64,000 nt of DNA, taken from contig NZ_NOKT01000015.1 in the NCBI RefSeq assembly GCF_002237655.1, positions 62,001 through 126,000 of the forward strand, given 5' to 3'. Each line of letters starts with the position of its first letter. Position 1 is the first letter of the stretch. The notes under the pieces are model-generated. The model did not search any database. It was not told the origin of the DNA and saw nothing but the letters and a program-made list of their open reading frames with translations. This document shows positions 16,540-24,056 of this stretch, piece by piece. The position numbers and the translations under genes were made by a program. This stretch comes from Streptomyces sp. XY006 (GTDB lineage: Bacteria > Actinomycetota > Actinomycetes > Streptomycetales > Streptomycetaceae).

Positions 16540-17451
16540 TCAGCACCACTCGCTCGCCGCCCGCTGCAGCCAGTCGTGGGCGCGCGCGATGTGCGGCATG
16601 GCCATGGTCCCGGTCCGGACCACCAGGAAGTACGTCCGCAGGGGCGGCACCGCCGGCTCGTGCAGCGCGACGACGTCACCCCGCTCCAGCGCGGCCGCGC
16701 ACAGATACCGCGGCAGCACCGCCAGACCCGCGCCCGCGACCGCACAGGCGAGGACCGCGCGCAGGTCGGGGACGACGACGGTGCCGGGAGCGGCCGGGCG
16801 CGAGTCGAAGACGGACGCCCAGTAGCGGGAGACGAAGGGCAGCGACTCGTGCACCTCCACCACGGGCACCTGCTCCAGGGACGGCTCAGGCTTGCGGTCC
16901 GGCTGTCCGGCGCCGATCTGTTCGGCCCAGCGCGGGGCGGCGACCAGAACGTGCTCCTCGTCGCAGAGCGCAGTCGCCGTGAGCAGGGCGCCCCGCGGAC
17001 GGGCCGTGCTGATGGCCAGATCATGATGTCCGGCGGAAAGCCCTTCCAGGGTCTCCTCGGCGTTCCCGAAGGAGGCGCGCAGTGCGAAGCCCTGCCCGTC
17101 CTCGCCGGTGAGTTCCGTGAGCGCGGGCAGGGCTCGTTCGGCGGTGAACTCCGGGGGCCCCGCGAGATGCAGTGTCCGTAAGGAGGAGTCGTCGTGGAGG
17201 CCGGTCTCGGCGATCTCGACCAGGGCGTCGAGATGCGGCGCGGCCTTGTGGGCGAGTTCGTCGCCGATGCTGGTCGGGGTCACGCCCCGGGCCTGCCGCA
17301 GGAACAGGGGGCGGCCCAGCTGCCGTTCCAGGGTTCTGATCTGCGAGGTGACGGCCGGCTGGGAGAGACCGAGCAGGGCGGCGGCGCGGGTGAAGGAGCC
17401 GGCCCGGTGCACGGTCACGAAGGTCCGCAGCAAGGCCAGATCCACTGACAC
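16540..17451 (-). CDS. LysR family transcriptional regulator
   Basis: A 303-residue LysR-type regulator: N-terminal winged helix (residues 1-60, TRAAALLGLSQPAVTSQIRTLE as the helix-turn-helix, read in two helices) and a C-terminal periplasmic-binding-protein-like effector domain. The GTG at 17451 follows GGGGAGA. No divergent target gene is adjacent, so its regulon is unclear; the nearest gene on the other side runs on the same strand. Confidence 0.88.
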   Translation of the reverse strand: MSVDLALLRTFVTVHRAGSFTRAAALLGLSQPAVTSQIRTLERQLGRPLFLRQARGVTPTSIGDELAHKAAPHLDALVEIAETGLHDDSSLRTLHLAGPPEFTAERALPALTELTGEDGQGFALRASFGNAEETLEGLSAGHHDLAISTARPRGALLTATALCDEEHVLVAAPRWAEQIGAGQPDRKPEPSLEQVPVVEVHESLPFVSRYWASVFDSRPAAPGTVVVPDLRAVLACAVAGAGLAVLPRYLCAAALERGDVVALHEPAVPPLRTYFLVVRTGTMAMPHIARAHDWLQRAASEWC

Positions 17452-17593
17452 TCTCCCCTCGTCGGCCCCCGCTCCCGGCCCCCGGCCGCGCCCAACTATA
17501 AATAAGTCGATAGGTCTCTGTCGCTACTGTGATTGGACACTGACAGAGAGTCAACTAGCCTTGGTCGCGCGGTTCTTGCGCGCAGAACCGGGG

Positions 17594-17632
17594 GGACGGT
17601 CCGAGCCACGAGGGGGGAGGCTCGGACCGTCC
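17594..17632 (-). terminator. Terminator of the PLP enzyme/phosphatase operon
   Basis: A 14-bp perfect inverted repeat (17594-17607 and 17619-17632, arms starting GGACGGTCCGAGCC) lies 11 bp beyond the stop of the PLP enzyme gene on the minus strand. Confidence 0.75.
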
Positions 17633-17642
17633 GCGGGGGAGG

Positions 17643-18827
17643 TCAGGCGGCCGACGCGTCCAGGGCGTGCAGCAGGTCCGCCACCAGATCGTCCGGGTCC
17701 TCGGCCCCGACCGACAGGCGGACGAAGCCCTCCGGCACGGCGTCCCCGCCCCAGCGTCCGCGCCGTTCGGCCGTGGACCGCACTCCGCCGAAGCTCGTCG
17801 CGTCGTCCACGAGCCGCAGGGCGTCGAGGAAACGGTCGGCACGCGCGCGCGAGGGCAGCGTGAACGACACCACGCAGCCGAAGCGCCGCATCTGCTGAGC
17901 GGCGATCTTGTGCGAGGGGTCCTCGGGGAGCCCCGGGTAGCGCAGCCCGGTCACCTCGGGCCGCGCGCGCAGCGCCTCGGCGACCGTCAGGGCCGTCGCG
18001 CACTGCCGGTCGACCCGCATCTGCAGCGTCGCGATCGAACGGTGGGCCAGCCAGGCCTCCATGGGCCCGGGGATCGCTCCGACGATCTTGCGCCAGCGGC
18101 GCACGGCGGCCATGGCCTCGGCGTCCCGGCCCACGACATAGCCGAGCAGGATGTCGCCGTGGCCGGTGAGCTGCTTGGTGCCACTGGCCACCGCGAAGTC
18201 GGCGCCGAGCTCCAGCGGACGCTGGCCGAGCGGGGTCGCGAGGGTGTTGTCGACGGCGACCAGCGCACCACGCGCGTGTGCGGCCTCGGCGAGCCGCCTG
18301 ATGTCGCACACGTCGAGCCCCGGGTTCGACGGCGTCTCGATCCACAGCAGCTTCGCGCCGTCCAGCGCGTCGAGCTGGGCGTCACCGCCGGTCGGCGCGG
18401 TGCGCACCTCGATGCCGAACGCCTCCAGCTGGGCCCGGACCAGCGGCAGCGCCTGATAGCCGTCGGAGGGCAGCACGCACACGTCACCGGCGCGCAGCTG
18501 GGAGAAGAGCACCGCCGAGGTCGCGGCCATGCCCGAGGCGAAGACGAGCGTCTCGGCGTCGTCCCGGCCGGGCGCCTCCAGCTCGCCGATGGCGCGCTCC
18601 AGCAGCGTCCAGGTCGGGTTCTCGTCCCGGCCGTAGGTGTAGGGGCCGGTCGGCTCGCCCGGCAGGTGGAAGTGGGCGGCGAACACGGGACCGGGCAGGG
18701 TGGGCTCGTACTTGACCGCCTCGGGCAGTCCCGCCCGCACCGCGCGCGTGCCGTCGCCGGGACCCGGGGCCGTCCGGCCCGTGCCGTCCGCCGTGCCGCC
18801 CTGGTCACCCGTCGCGGATTCGCTCAT
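17643..18827 (-). CDS. Cystathionine gamma-lyase/synthase family PLP enzyme
   Basis: A 394-residue fold-type I PLP enzyme of the Cys/Met metabolism group. Lys218 in SGTKQLTGHGD is the PLP lysine; YTYGRDENPTW and ASGMAATSA are the usual phosphate- and substrate-binding segments. Cystathionine gamma-lyase is the likeliest activity, but synthase or methionine gamma-lyase cannot be excluded. Its start overlaps the stop of the upstream phosphatase gene by 4 bp (ATGA), so the two are translationally coupled. The first 25 residues are Gly/Thr-rich and probably disordered. Confidence 0.86.
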   Translation of the reverse strand: MSESATGDQGGTADGTGRTAPGPGDGTRAVRAGLPEAVKYEPTLPGPVFAAHFHLPGEPTGPYTYGRDENPTWTLLERAIGELEAPGRDDAETLVFASGMAATSAVLFSQLRAGDVCVLPSDGYQALPLVRAQLEAFGIEVRTAPTGGDAQLDALDGAKLLWIETPSNPGLDVCDIRRLAEAAHARGALVAVDNTLATPLGQRPLELGADFAVASGTKQLTGHGDILLGYVVGRDAEAMAAVRRWRKIVGAIPGPMEAWLAHRSIATLQMRVDRQCATALTVAEALRARPEVTGLRYPGLPEDPSHKIAAQQMRRFGCVVSFTLPSRARADRFLDALRLVDDATSFGGVRSTAERRGRWGGDAVPEGFVRLSVGAEDPDDLVADLLHALDASAA

Positions 18828-19315
18828 GCCGCTCTTCCCTCCATGTCCTCGCGCACTGCGGCGAGCAGATGGCTGCTCGCCGCCTCCACCATCTCAAGAC
18901 ACTCCTCGAAGCCCTCCGGGCCCCCGTAGTACGGGTCCGGCACGTCGAGGTCGTCGCCGGCGGCGGGGTCGTAGGAGCGCAGCAGCCGCACCTTGCGCGC
19001 GTCCTGCTCCGTGGGCGCCAGGCGGCGCAGGGCTCCGAGGTGGCCGGAGTCGAGGGCGATCACCAGGTCCAGGCGGGAGAACCACGACGGCTGGAACTGC
19101 CGGGCCGTGTGGCTCGTGGAGTAGCCGTGGTCCTCCAGGACGGCCACCGTGCGCGGATCGGCGCCGTCGCCCTCGTGCCAGCCGCCCGTGCCGGCGCTGT
19201 CCACCTCGACCCGATCGTCCAGCCCGGCCTCCGCGACCCGCGCGCGGAAGACGACCTCGGCCATCGGGGAGCGGCAGATGTTGCCCGTGCAGACGAAACA
19301 GACGCGGTACGTCAT
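18824..19315 (-). CDS. Low-molecular-weight protein tyrosine phosphatase
   Basis: A 163-residue phosphatase. The P-loop is VCTGNICRS with nucleophile Cys9 and Arg15 right after the N-terminal strand, and the general acid is Asp127 in DPDPYYGG-type context (VPDPYYGG). The family removes phosphate from protein tyrosines, often to control exopolysaccharide or secondary metabolism in streptomycetes. Coupled by a 4-bp overlap to the PLP enzyme gene and 6 bp from the upstream membrane protein gene. Confidence 0.9.
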   Translation of the reverse strand: MTYRVCFVCTGNICRSPMAEVVFRARVAEAGLDDRVEVDSAGTGGWHEGDGADPRTVAVLEDHGYSTSHTARQFQPSWFSRLDLVIALDSGHLGALRRLAPTEQDARKVRLLRSYDPAAGDDLDVPDPYYGGPEGFEECLEMVEAASSHLLAAVREDMEGRAA

Positions 19316-19321
19316 GGCCGC

Positions 19322-19699
19322 TCAGTCCTCGTCGGGCAGGACGACGTGCAGCGCCCAGGAGACGACCGAGATGATCAGACCGCCCAGGACGGCCGTCCAG
19401 AAGCCCTCCACGTGGAAGCTGAGGTCGAGCACACCGGCCAGCCACGAGGTGAGCAGCAGCATCAGCGCGTTGACGACCAGGGTGAACAGGCCCAGCGTCA
19501 GGATCAGCAGCGGCAGGCTGAGGAGCTTGACGACCGGCTTGACCAGGAAGTTCACCAGGCCGAAGAGCAGCGCGACGACTATCAGGGTGCCGGCCTGCCT
19601 GCCCGTGCTGTCACCGGTCAGGGTGATCTTGTCGAGCAGCCACACGGCGACCGCCAGGGCACCCGCGTTGGCGATCGTCTTGACTACGAAATTCTTCAT
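19322..19699 (-). CDS. Four-helix membrane protein of the PF04020 (holin-like) family
   Basis: A 125-residue protein with four hydrophobic helices and the family motif VNFLVKPVVKLLSLPL. The family is called holin-like after a mycobacteriophage protein, but chromosomal copies are common in actinobacteria and are not evidence of a phage. First gene of a probable three-gene minus-strand operon with the phosphatase and PLP enzyme. ATG 19699 has no clear ribosome-binding site, so leaderless translation is possible. Confidence 0.82.
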   Translation of the reverse strand: MKNFVVKTIANAGALAVAVWLLDKITLTGDSTGRQAGTLIVVALLFGLVNFLVKPVVKLLSLPLLILTLGLFTLVVNALMLLLTSWLAGVLDLSFHVEGFWTAVLGGLIISVVSWALHVVLPDED

Positions 19700-19759
19700 G
19701 TGTCTGATCGTGGCAGACCTGATCGGACACGGGCACAAGAGGCAGGGGCGGACAAGGCG

Positions 19760-20077
19760 ATGAAGGCATTCCGGCTGGACGAACTGGAGGCGGAGCGCGC
19801 CGCCCACGACGGCGCCTACCTGCAGTTCCTCCGCGAGAAGAACATGTCGGTCGGCCTGTACGCCCTGGACGCGGGCGCCCAGGATCCACAGAAACCGCAC
19901 CATCAGGACGAGGTCTACTTCGTTGTGAGCGGGCGGGCCGCGATCACCGTGGGCATGGAGACGACCCAGGTGGCGCGCGGCAGCGTGGTCTACGTGCCGG
20001 CCGGTGTCGCCCACAAGTTCCACCACATCACCGAGGACCTGAGGGTGCTGGTGGTCTTCTCTCCGCCGGAGAGCTGA
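19760..20077 (+). CDS. Small cupin-domain protein
   Basis: A 105-residue single cupin. Metal-binding motifs are visible: PHHQDEVYFVVSG (two His and a Glu) and PAGVAHKFHH (third His). Such small cupins may be dioxygenases, isomerases or sensors; substrate unknown. Divergent from the PF04020 gene with a 60-bp gap, and followed by a terminator hairpin. Confidence 0.82.
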   Translation: MKAFRLDELEAERAAHDGAYLQFLREKNMSVGLYALDAGAQDPQKPHHQDEVYFVVSGRAAITVGMETTQVARGSVVYVPAGVAHKFHHITEDLRVLVVFSPPES

Positions 20078-20079
20078 GG

Positions 20080-20110
20080 GACCGACCCCGGGTTCCCTAG
20101 GGGTTCGGTC
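20080..20110 (+). terminator. Hairpin terminator after the cupin gene
   Basis: GACCGACCCC pairs with GGGGTTCGGTC (one bulged T) directly after the cupin stop codon. Confidence 0.6.
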
Positions 20111-20232
20111 AGGGGAGGACAAGGGGTGCGAGGCCCCCGTGGCACCCCGTCCCGGACCTAGCATCGGGTGCAGGACATCAAGGACCGACAGGACCCGGCA
20201 CTCGAACGGGCGGAGAGGTAAGGACGAGGGCG

Positions 20233-20445
20233 ATGCGAGAGATCTTCACGGGACTGCCGTGGTGGGTGAAGTGGATCGCGGTGCCGGTCATCGCCCTCGT
20301 CGTGTTCGGGGGACTGATCGCCAGCGTGGTGGGCTTCGTCATCGGACTGCTCTTCAAGCTGCTGGTCTTCGTGGCACTGGTCGGCGGACTCATCTACGTC
20401 GTACGGAAGTTCACGGCCGGGTCCTCGTCACGCAGCGACTGGTGA
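20233..20445 (+). CDS. DUF5326-type small membrane protein
   Basis: A 70-residue protein with two transmembrane helices (about residues 14-35 and 38-58) and a short Ser/Arg-rich tail. The sequence matches a small actinobacterial family that I recall as DUF5326; function unknown. ATG 20233 follows GAGGTAAGGA. Confidence 0.78.
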   Translation: MREIFTGLPWWVKWIAVPVIALVVFGGLIASVVGFVIGLLFKLLVFVALVGGLIYVVRKFTAGSSSRSDW

Positions 20446-20651
20446 GACCGGTGGGAAACCGGTGGGGGTAACAGGAAACGCCTGGAATCGCCGGTTCCCT
20501 CGGCCGGGGGAAGTTTCCCGTCCGGGCCGTCTGCGTGCGGTGGCAGACGAATAGAGTCCGGAACTCGACGCGGGGACTTCCCCGCGAGCGGCGTACATCC
20601 CCACCCGTGTTCCTCCGCACGGGCTGCCCCCTCGCGCCTCGGGAGTGACCC

Positions 20652-21479
20652 TTGGTCCCGGCTGACACCGCCCCTGTCCACCTCCACACCGTGCCCGCCC
20701 AACCCCGTTCGGCACCCCCGCCCCCCTCTCCGCCGGCAACCCTCATCGGTTCCGTGCAGCGCGCGATGCGCCTGCTGGAGACCGTCGCCCGGCACGAGTA
20801 CGGCGCCCCCGCCAAGCAACTGGCCCGCGAGACCGGGCTGGCGCTGCCGACGACGTACCACCTGCTGCGCACCCTCGTGCACGAGGGCTACCTGCGCCGG
20901 GACAAGGGCCTGTTCTTCCTCGGTGAGGCGGCCGAGCTGCTGAGCAGCAGCGGAGCGCGGCAGAAACGTCGCAGCACGGTCGTCGACGCCCTCGCGCGCT
21001 GGCGGGACGCGCTCGGCGTCCCCGTGTACTACGCGGTCTACCGCGAGGGCGAGATCGAGGTCATGTGCGTCTCCGACACCCCCGGCAACCCGGCGGTCGA
21101 GGAGTGGGCCGGCTTCCGGGAGACGGGGCACGCGCACGCCATCGGGCAGTGCCTGCTGTCCCAGCTGGACGAGGCGTCCCGCCGCGACCACCTCGACCGC
21201 TACCCGGTGCAGCCCCTGACGCCCTACACGGTGCGGGACGACCACGCTCTGCTCAGACGCCTGGAGCGGATCCGCCGCATGGAACCGGTGATCGAACGTC
21301 AGGAGTACGCGCTGGGCGCGGTGTGCGCGGCGATTCCGCTGACGCTGGGCACCACCGCCGCGACGGTGGCCATCTCCCTGCCCGCTCACCAGTCGGATCG
21401 TCTGCTGCCCGCGGCCCGGCAGTTGCAGCACGAGATCGGACGGCTGCTCGGGTCGCTCGCGCTCTCTATCAGTATGTGA
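20652..21479 (+). CDS. ssgR: IclR-type activator SsgR
   Basis: A 275-residue IclR-family regulator with winged helix at about residues 50-80 (APAKQLARETGLALPTTYHL) and a C-terminal effector domain. Immediately before ssgA, this is SsgR, the known activator of ssgA transcription in Streptomyces development. The start is a rare TTG at 20652: an in-frame TGA lies two codons upstream and GGGAG sits 6 bases before it, so no ATG or GTG start is available without losing the N-terminus. Confidence 0.88.
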   Translation: MVPADTAPVHLHTVPAQPRSAPPPPSPPATLIGSVQRAMRLLETVARHEYGAPAKQLARETGLALPTTYHLLRTLVHEGYLRRDKGLFFLGEAAELLSSSGARQKRRSTVVDALARWRDALGVPVYYAVYREGEIEVMCVSDTPGNPAVEEWAGFRETGHAHAIGQCLLSQLDEASRRDHLDRYPVQPLTPYTVRDDHALLRRLERIRRMEPVIERQEYALGAVCAAIPLTLGTTAATVAISLPAHQSDRLLPAARQLQHEIGRLLGSLALSISM

Positions 21480-21578
21480 AAACTCACTCCTTGTGATCTG
21501 CTGTGTACGTTCAGCAAGATTCCATCTGATGTCAGAGGTTCGTACCCGGCCAGTCGACGGCGAATGACGGGGTTAGCG

Positions 21579-22013
21579 ATGCGCGAGTCCGTACAAGCAG
21601 AGGTCATGATGAGCTTTCTCGTGTCCGAGGAGCTCTCCTTCCGCATCCCGGTGGAGCTGCGCTATGAGACCAGTGATCCCTATGCCGTGCGGCTGACCTT
21701 TCACTTGCCCGGTGATGCCCCGGTGACCTGGGCTTTCGGCCGGGAGCTGCTGATCGACGGCGTGGGCCGGCCGTGCGGCGAGGGCGATGTGCGGGTCACA
21801 CCGGTCGAACCGGACGCGCTGGGCGAGGTGCTGATCCGCCTTCAGGTGGGCACCGACCAGGCGCTGTTCCGGTCGTCCACGGCACCGCTGGTCGCGTTCC
21901 TCGACCGCACGGACAAGCTGGTCCCGCTGGGCCAGGAGGGTTCGCTCGCCGACTTCGACGCGCATCTCGACGAGGCCCTCGACCGCATCCTCGCTGAGCA
22001 GGGCGCCGGGTGA
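21579..22013 (+). CDS. ssgA: Sporulation and cell-division protein SsgA
   Basis: A 144-residue SsgA-like protein, a family found only in morphologically complex actinomycetes. SsgA marks sites of septation and germ-tube emergence and helps SsgB recruit FtsZ. The core MSFLVSEELSFRIPVELRYE, DPYAVRLTFHLPGDAPVTWA and VAFLDRTDKLVPLGQE (separate segments) is diagnostic. An ATG at 21564 is also in frame, and some annotations may begin at the inner ATG ten codons on. Activated by SsgR, encoded 100 bp upstream. Confidence 0.93.
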   Translation: MRESVQAEVMMSFLVSEELSFRIPVELRYETSDPYAVRLTFHLPGDAPVTWAFGRELLIDGVGRPCGEGDVRVTPVEPDALGEVLIRLQVGTDQALFRSSTAPLVAFLDRTDKLVPLGQEGSLADFDAHLDEALDRILAEQGAG

Positions 22014-22158
22014 GACCTCAGCCGGCGGCCCGGTGGAGGAACGCTTCACCGGATGCCGCCGAGCTGTGCAGGAACGCTTCTCCGTGCCCCTGCGCGTCCT
22101 TCCGCGCCCTTCTGTGCCCTTCCGTGCCCACGGGGTCAGTCAGCGCTTACGGGGTCTG

Positions 22159-23802
22159 TCAGCGCTTGCGGCGCCGGCCCCGCCCCGCTCGCGCCACGGC
22201 GGGCTCCGCGACGGGTTCCGTCCCCGGGCGGTCGGCCGAGACCACCAGCGCGGCCAGGGCCGTGGTGACCGGCACCGACGCGACCAGGCCGATCGAACCG
22301 ATCAGGGTCCGCACGATCTCCTCCGCGACCAGTTCGCTGTTGGCGACCGTGCCCACACTGCTCTGCGCGATGGAGAACAGCAGGAGCAGCGGCAGCGCGG
22401 CACCCGCGTAGGCGAGGACGAGCGTGTTGACGACCGAGGCGATGTGGTCGCGGCCGATCCGGATGCCGGCGCGGTAGAGGCCCCGCCAGCCCATCGCCGG
22501 GTTGGCCTCGTGCAGCTCCCAGACGGCGGAGGTCTGGGTGACCGTCACGTCGTCGAGGACACCGAGCGAGCCGATGATGACACCGGCGAGGAGCAGACCG
22601 CTCATGTCGATCGTCGGATAGAGCCCGTGGATCAGCCCGGTGTTGTCGTCGGTGTTGCCGGTGAGCGCGGCCCAGCCGATGAACACCGAGCCCAGGACAC
22701 CGATCAGCAGCAGCGAGACGAGGGTGCCCAGCACCGCCACGGACGTCCGGGCGGACAGGCCGTGACACAGGTACAGGGCGATGAGCATGATGGCGCTCGC
22801 CCCGACCACCGCCACGACCAGCGGGTTCGAGCCTTGCAGGATCGCGGGCAGGATGAACTGGTTCAGGACGAGGAAGCTGATCGCCAGCGCGACCAGCGCC
22901 ATGACGCCCCGCAGCCGCCCGACGGCCACCACGGCGAGCGCGAAGATGCCGGCGAGCAGCGCGAGGGGCACCCGCCGGTTGACGTCCGTGACGGAGTACT
23001 GCAGATCCCTGGGCGCCGAGGGCTCGTAGGCGACCACGACCTCCTGGCCCTCGTGCAGCTGGCGGGACTGGTCGGGCTGGACGATCTCGGTGAAGGTGCG
23101 GCCCTTGTCCTTGCCGCTGTCCACCCGGATCGTGGCCCGCTTGCAGGTGCCGTTCTCCTGCTGAACGGCCGAGGAGCCCTCGGCCGTGGAGGTGTCGCCG
23201 GTCGGCGGGACCCCCGAGGCACCGGCCTCCTTGCAGCTGATGTCCACGACCTCGGTGACCGTGGCCTGCTGGGTCTGCCGGTCGAAACCGACGCCGGTGC
23301 GCTCGTGCGGCGGGGCGCCACCGGGCCACAGCACGGCGAGACCGACCAGCACCGCCGCGGCGAACGGGATCAGGATGGCCGCGATGACCTTGCGCAGGTG
23401 CATCGAGACAGGCGTGGCCGGGCCGTGGCTGTGCGAGTGCCCGTGCCCACCGCCCGGCGCGGACCCGTGGTCGTGCCCGTCGCCTCCACCGGATCCGCGA
23501 CCGCCGCCTCCCCGGCCGTCGCCGTGACCGTCGCCTCCCCGGCCGTCGCCGTGACCGCCGCCGCCCGGGCCGGAACCCGGACCCGGGGAGTTCGAGCCGT
23601 ATCCGTCACCGGAGCTGTATCCGTCACCGGAGCCGTATCCGGAACCGTCGTTCTGGCGGCCGGTGTCGCCCGGGCCGAGTCCGCCGCGGTCGCCGTGGCC
23701 GTACCCGCCGCCGTCGCGGGGCGCGTACCCACCCTCCGGCCGTGACCCGTATCCGCGGGGCGGTTCGGGCGGAGGGTACGGGGGGCGCTGTGTCGTGGTC
23801 AC
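22159..23802 (-). CDS. YibE/F family membrane protein
   Basis: A 547-residue protein. Residues 1-140 are Gly/Pro/Asp/His-rich and disordered, then one helix (about 145-168), an extracytoplasmic domain with three Cys (about 170-275) and eight hydrophobic helices, including VIIGSLGVLDDVTVTQTSAVWEL, typical of YibE/F proteins (given here as the family hallmark region). Function unknown; often suggested to be a transporter. The C-terminus ends in a basic RAGRGRRRKR tail. Convergent with ssgA. Confidence 0.85.
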   Translation of the reverse strand: MTTTQRPPYPPPEPPRGYGSRPEGGYAPRDGGGYGHGDRGGLGPGDTGRQNDGSGYGSGDGYSSGDGYGSNSPGPGSGPGGGGHGDGRGGDGHGDGRGGGGRGSGGGDGHDHGSAPGGGHGHSHSHGPATPVSMHLRKVIAAILIPFAAAVLVGLAVLWPGGAPPHERTGVGFDRQTQQATVTEVVDISCKEAGASGVPPTGDTSTAEGSSAVQQENGTCKRATIRVDSGKDKGRTFTEIVQPDQSRQLHEGQEVVVAYEPSAPRDLQYSVTDVNRRVPLALLAGIFALAVVAVGRLRGVMALVALAISFLVLNQFILPAILQGSNPLVVAVVGASAIMLIALYLCHGLSARTSVAVLGTLVSLLLIGVLGSVFIGWAALTGNTDDNTGLIHGLYPTIDMSGLLLAGVIIGSLGVLDDVTVTQTSAVWELHEANPAMGWRGLYRAGIRIGRDHIASVVNTLVLAYAGAALPLLLLFSIAQSSVGTVANSELVAEEIVRTLIGSIGLVASVPVTTALAALVVSADRPGTEPVAEPAVARAGRGRRRKR

Positions 23803-23936
23803 CGACCGATCATCGCAAGAACGACGGGGGCCCTCTGTTCACCGCGCCAAGATTGCCGCTAGCGTGGAGGCACCTTTTGTACACGCGGGAGCTCGGAGCA
23901 CCGGGCTGAGAGGGCGCTGACCTCCGTCCCGGCGAT

Positions 23937-23950
23937 GTTTCACATGAAAC
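23937..23950. other. Degenerate parS-like palindrome in the riboswitch (1 mismatch)
   Basis: GTTTCACATGAAAC differs from parS only in the centre (CACATG for CACGTG). It is the tip of a perfect hairpin of about 30 nt that begins CCGGCGAT and ends ATCGCCGG. Confidence 0.55.
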
Positions 23951-23969
23951 ATCGCCGGAGTCGAGTGAT

Positions 23970-23983
23970 GTTTCACACGAAAC
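23970..23983. other. Degenerate parS-like palindrome in the riboswitch (2 mismatches)
   Basis: GTTTCACACGAAAC has two central changes relative to parS and forms the stem of a second hairpin (GTGATGTTTC pairing with GAAACGTCAC, loop ACAC) 33 bp after the first. Confidence 0.5.
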
Positions 23984-24056
23984 GTCACCGGACGGAAGCC
24001 GCTGCGTCGACCGCCGAACCTGTTACCGGGTAATGCCGGCGTAGGGAGTAGGTCTC

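Larger units (their letters stand above)
23885..24048 (+). promoter_or_regulatory. TPP riboswitch (THI element) of thiC with expanded P3 arm
   Basis: The conserved 5' part GGGCTGAGAGGG (around 23903) and 3' part GAACCTGTTACCGGGTAATG...GCGTAGGGAGT (24014-24048) identify a thiamine pyrophosphate riboswitch ending 8 bases before the thiC ATG. Binding of TPP should block thiC translation. The arm closed by CTCCGTCC (23922-23929) and GGACGG (23991-23996) contains two further hairpins derived from parS-like palindromes, which makes it unusually long. Confidence 0.9.

Noticed and set aside
19322..19699. Holin-like family name suggesting a prophage
   Set aside because: No other phage gene is nearby and PF04020 proteins are common chromosomal membrane proteins.
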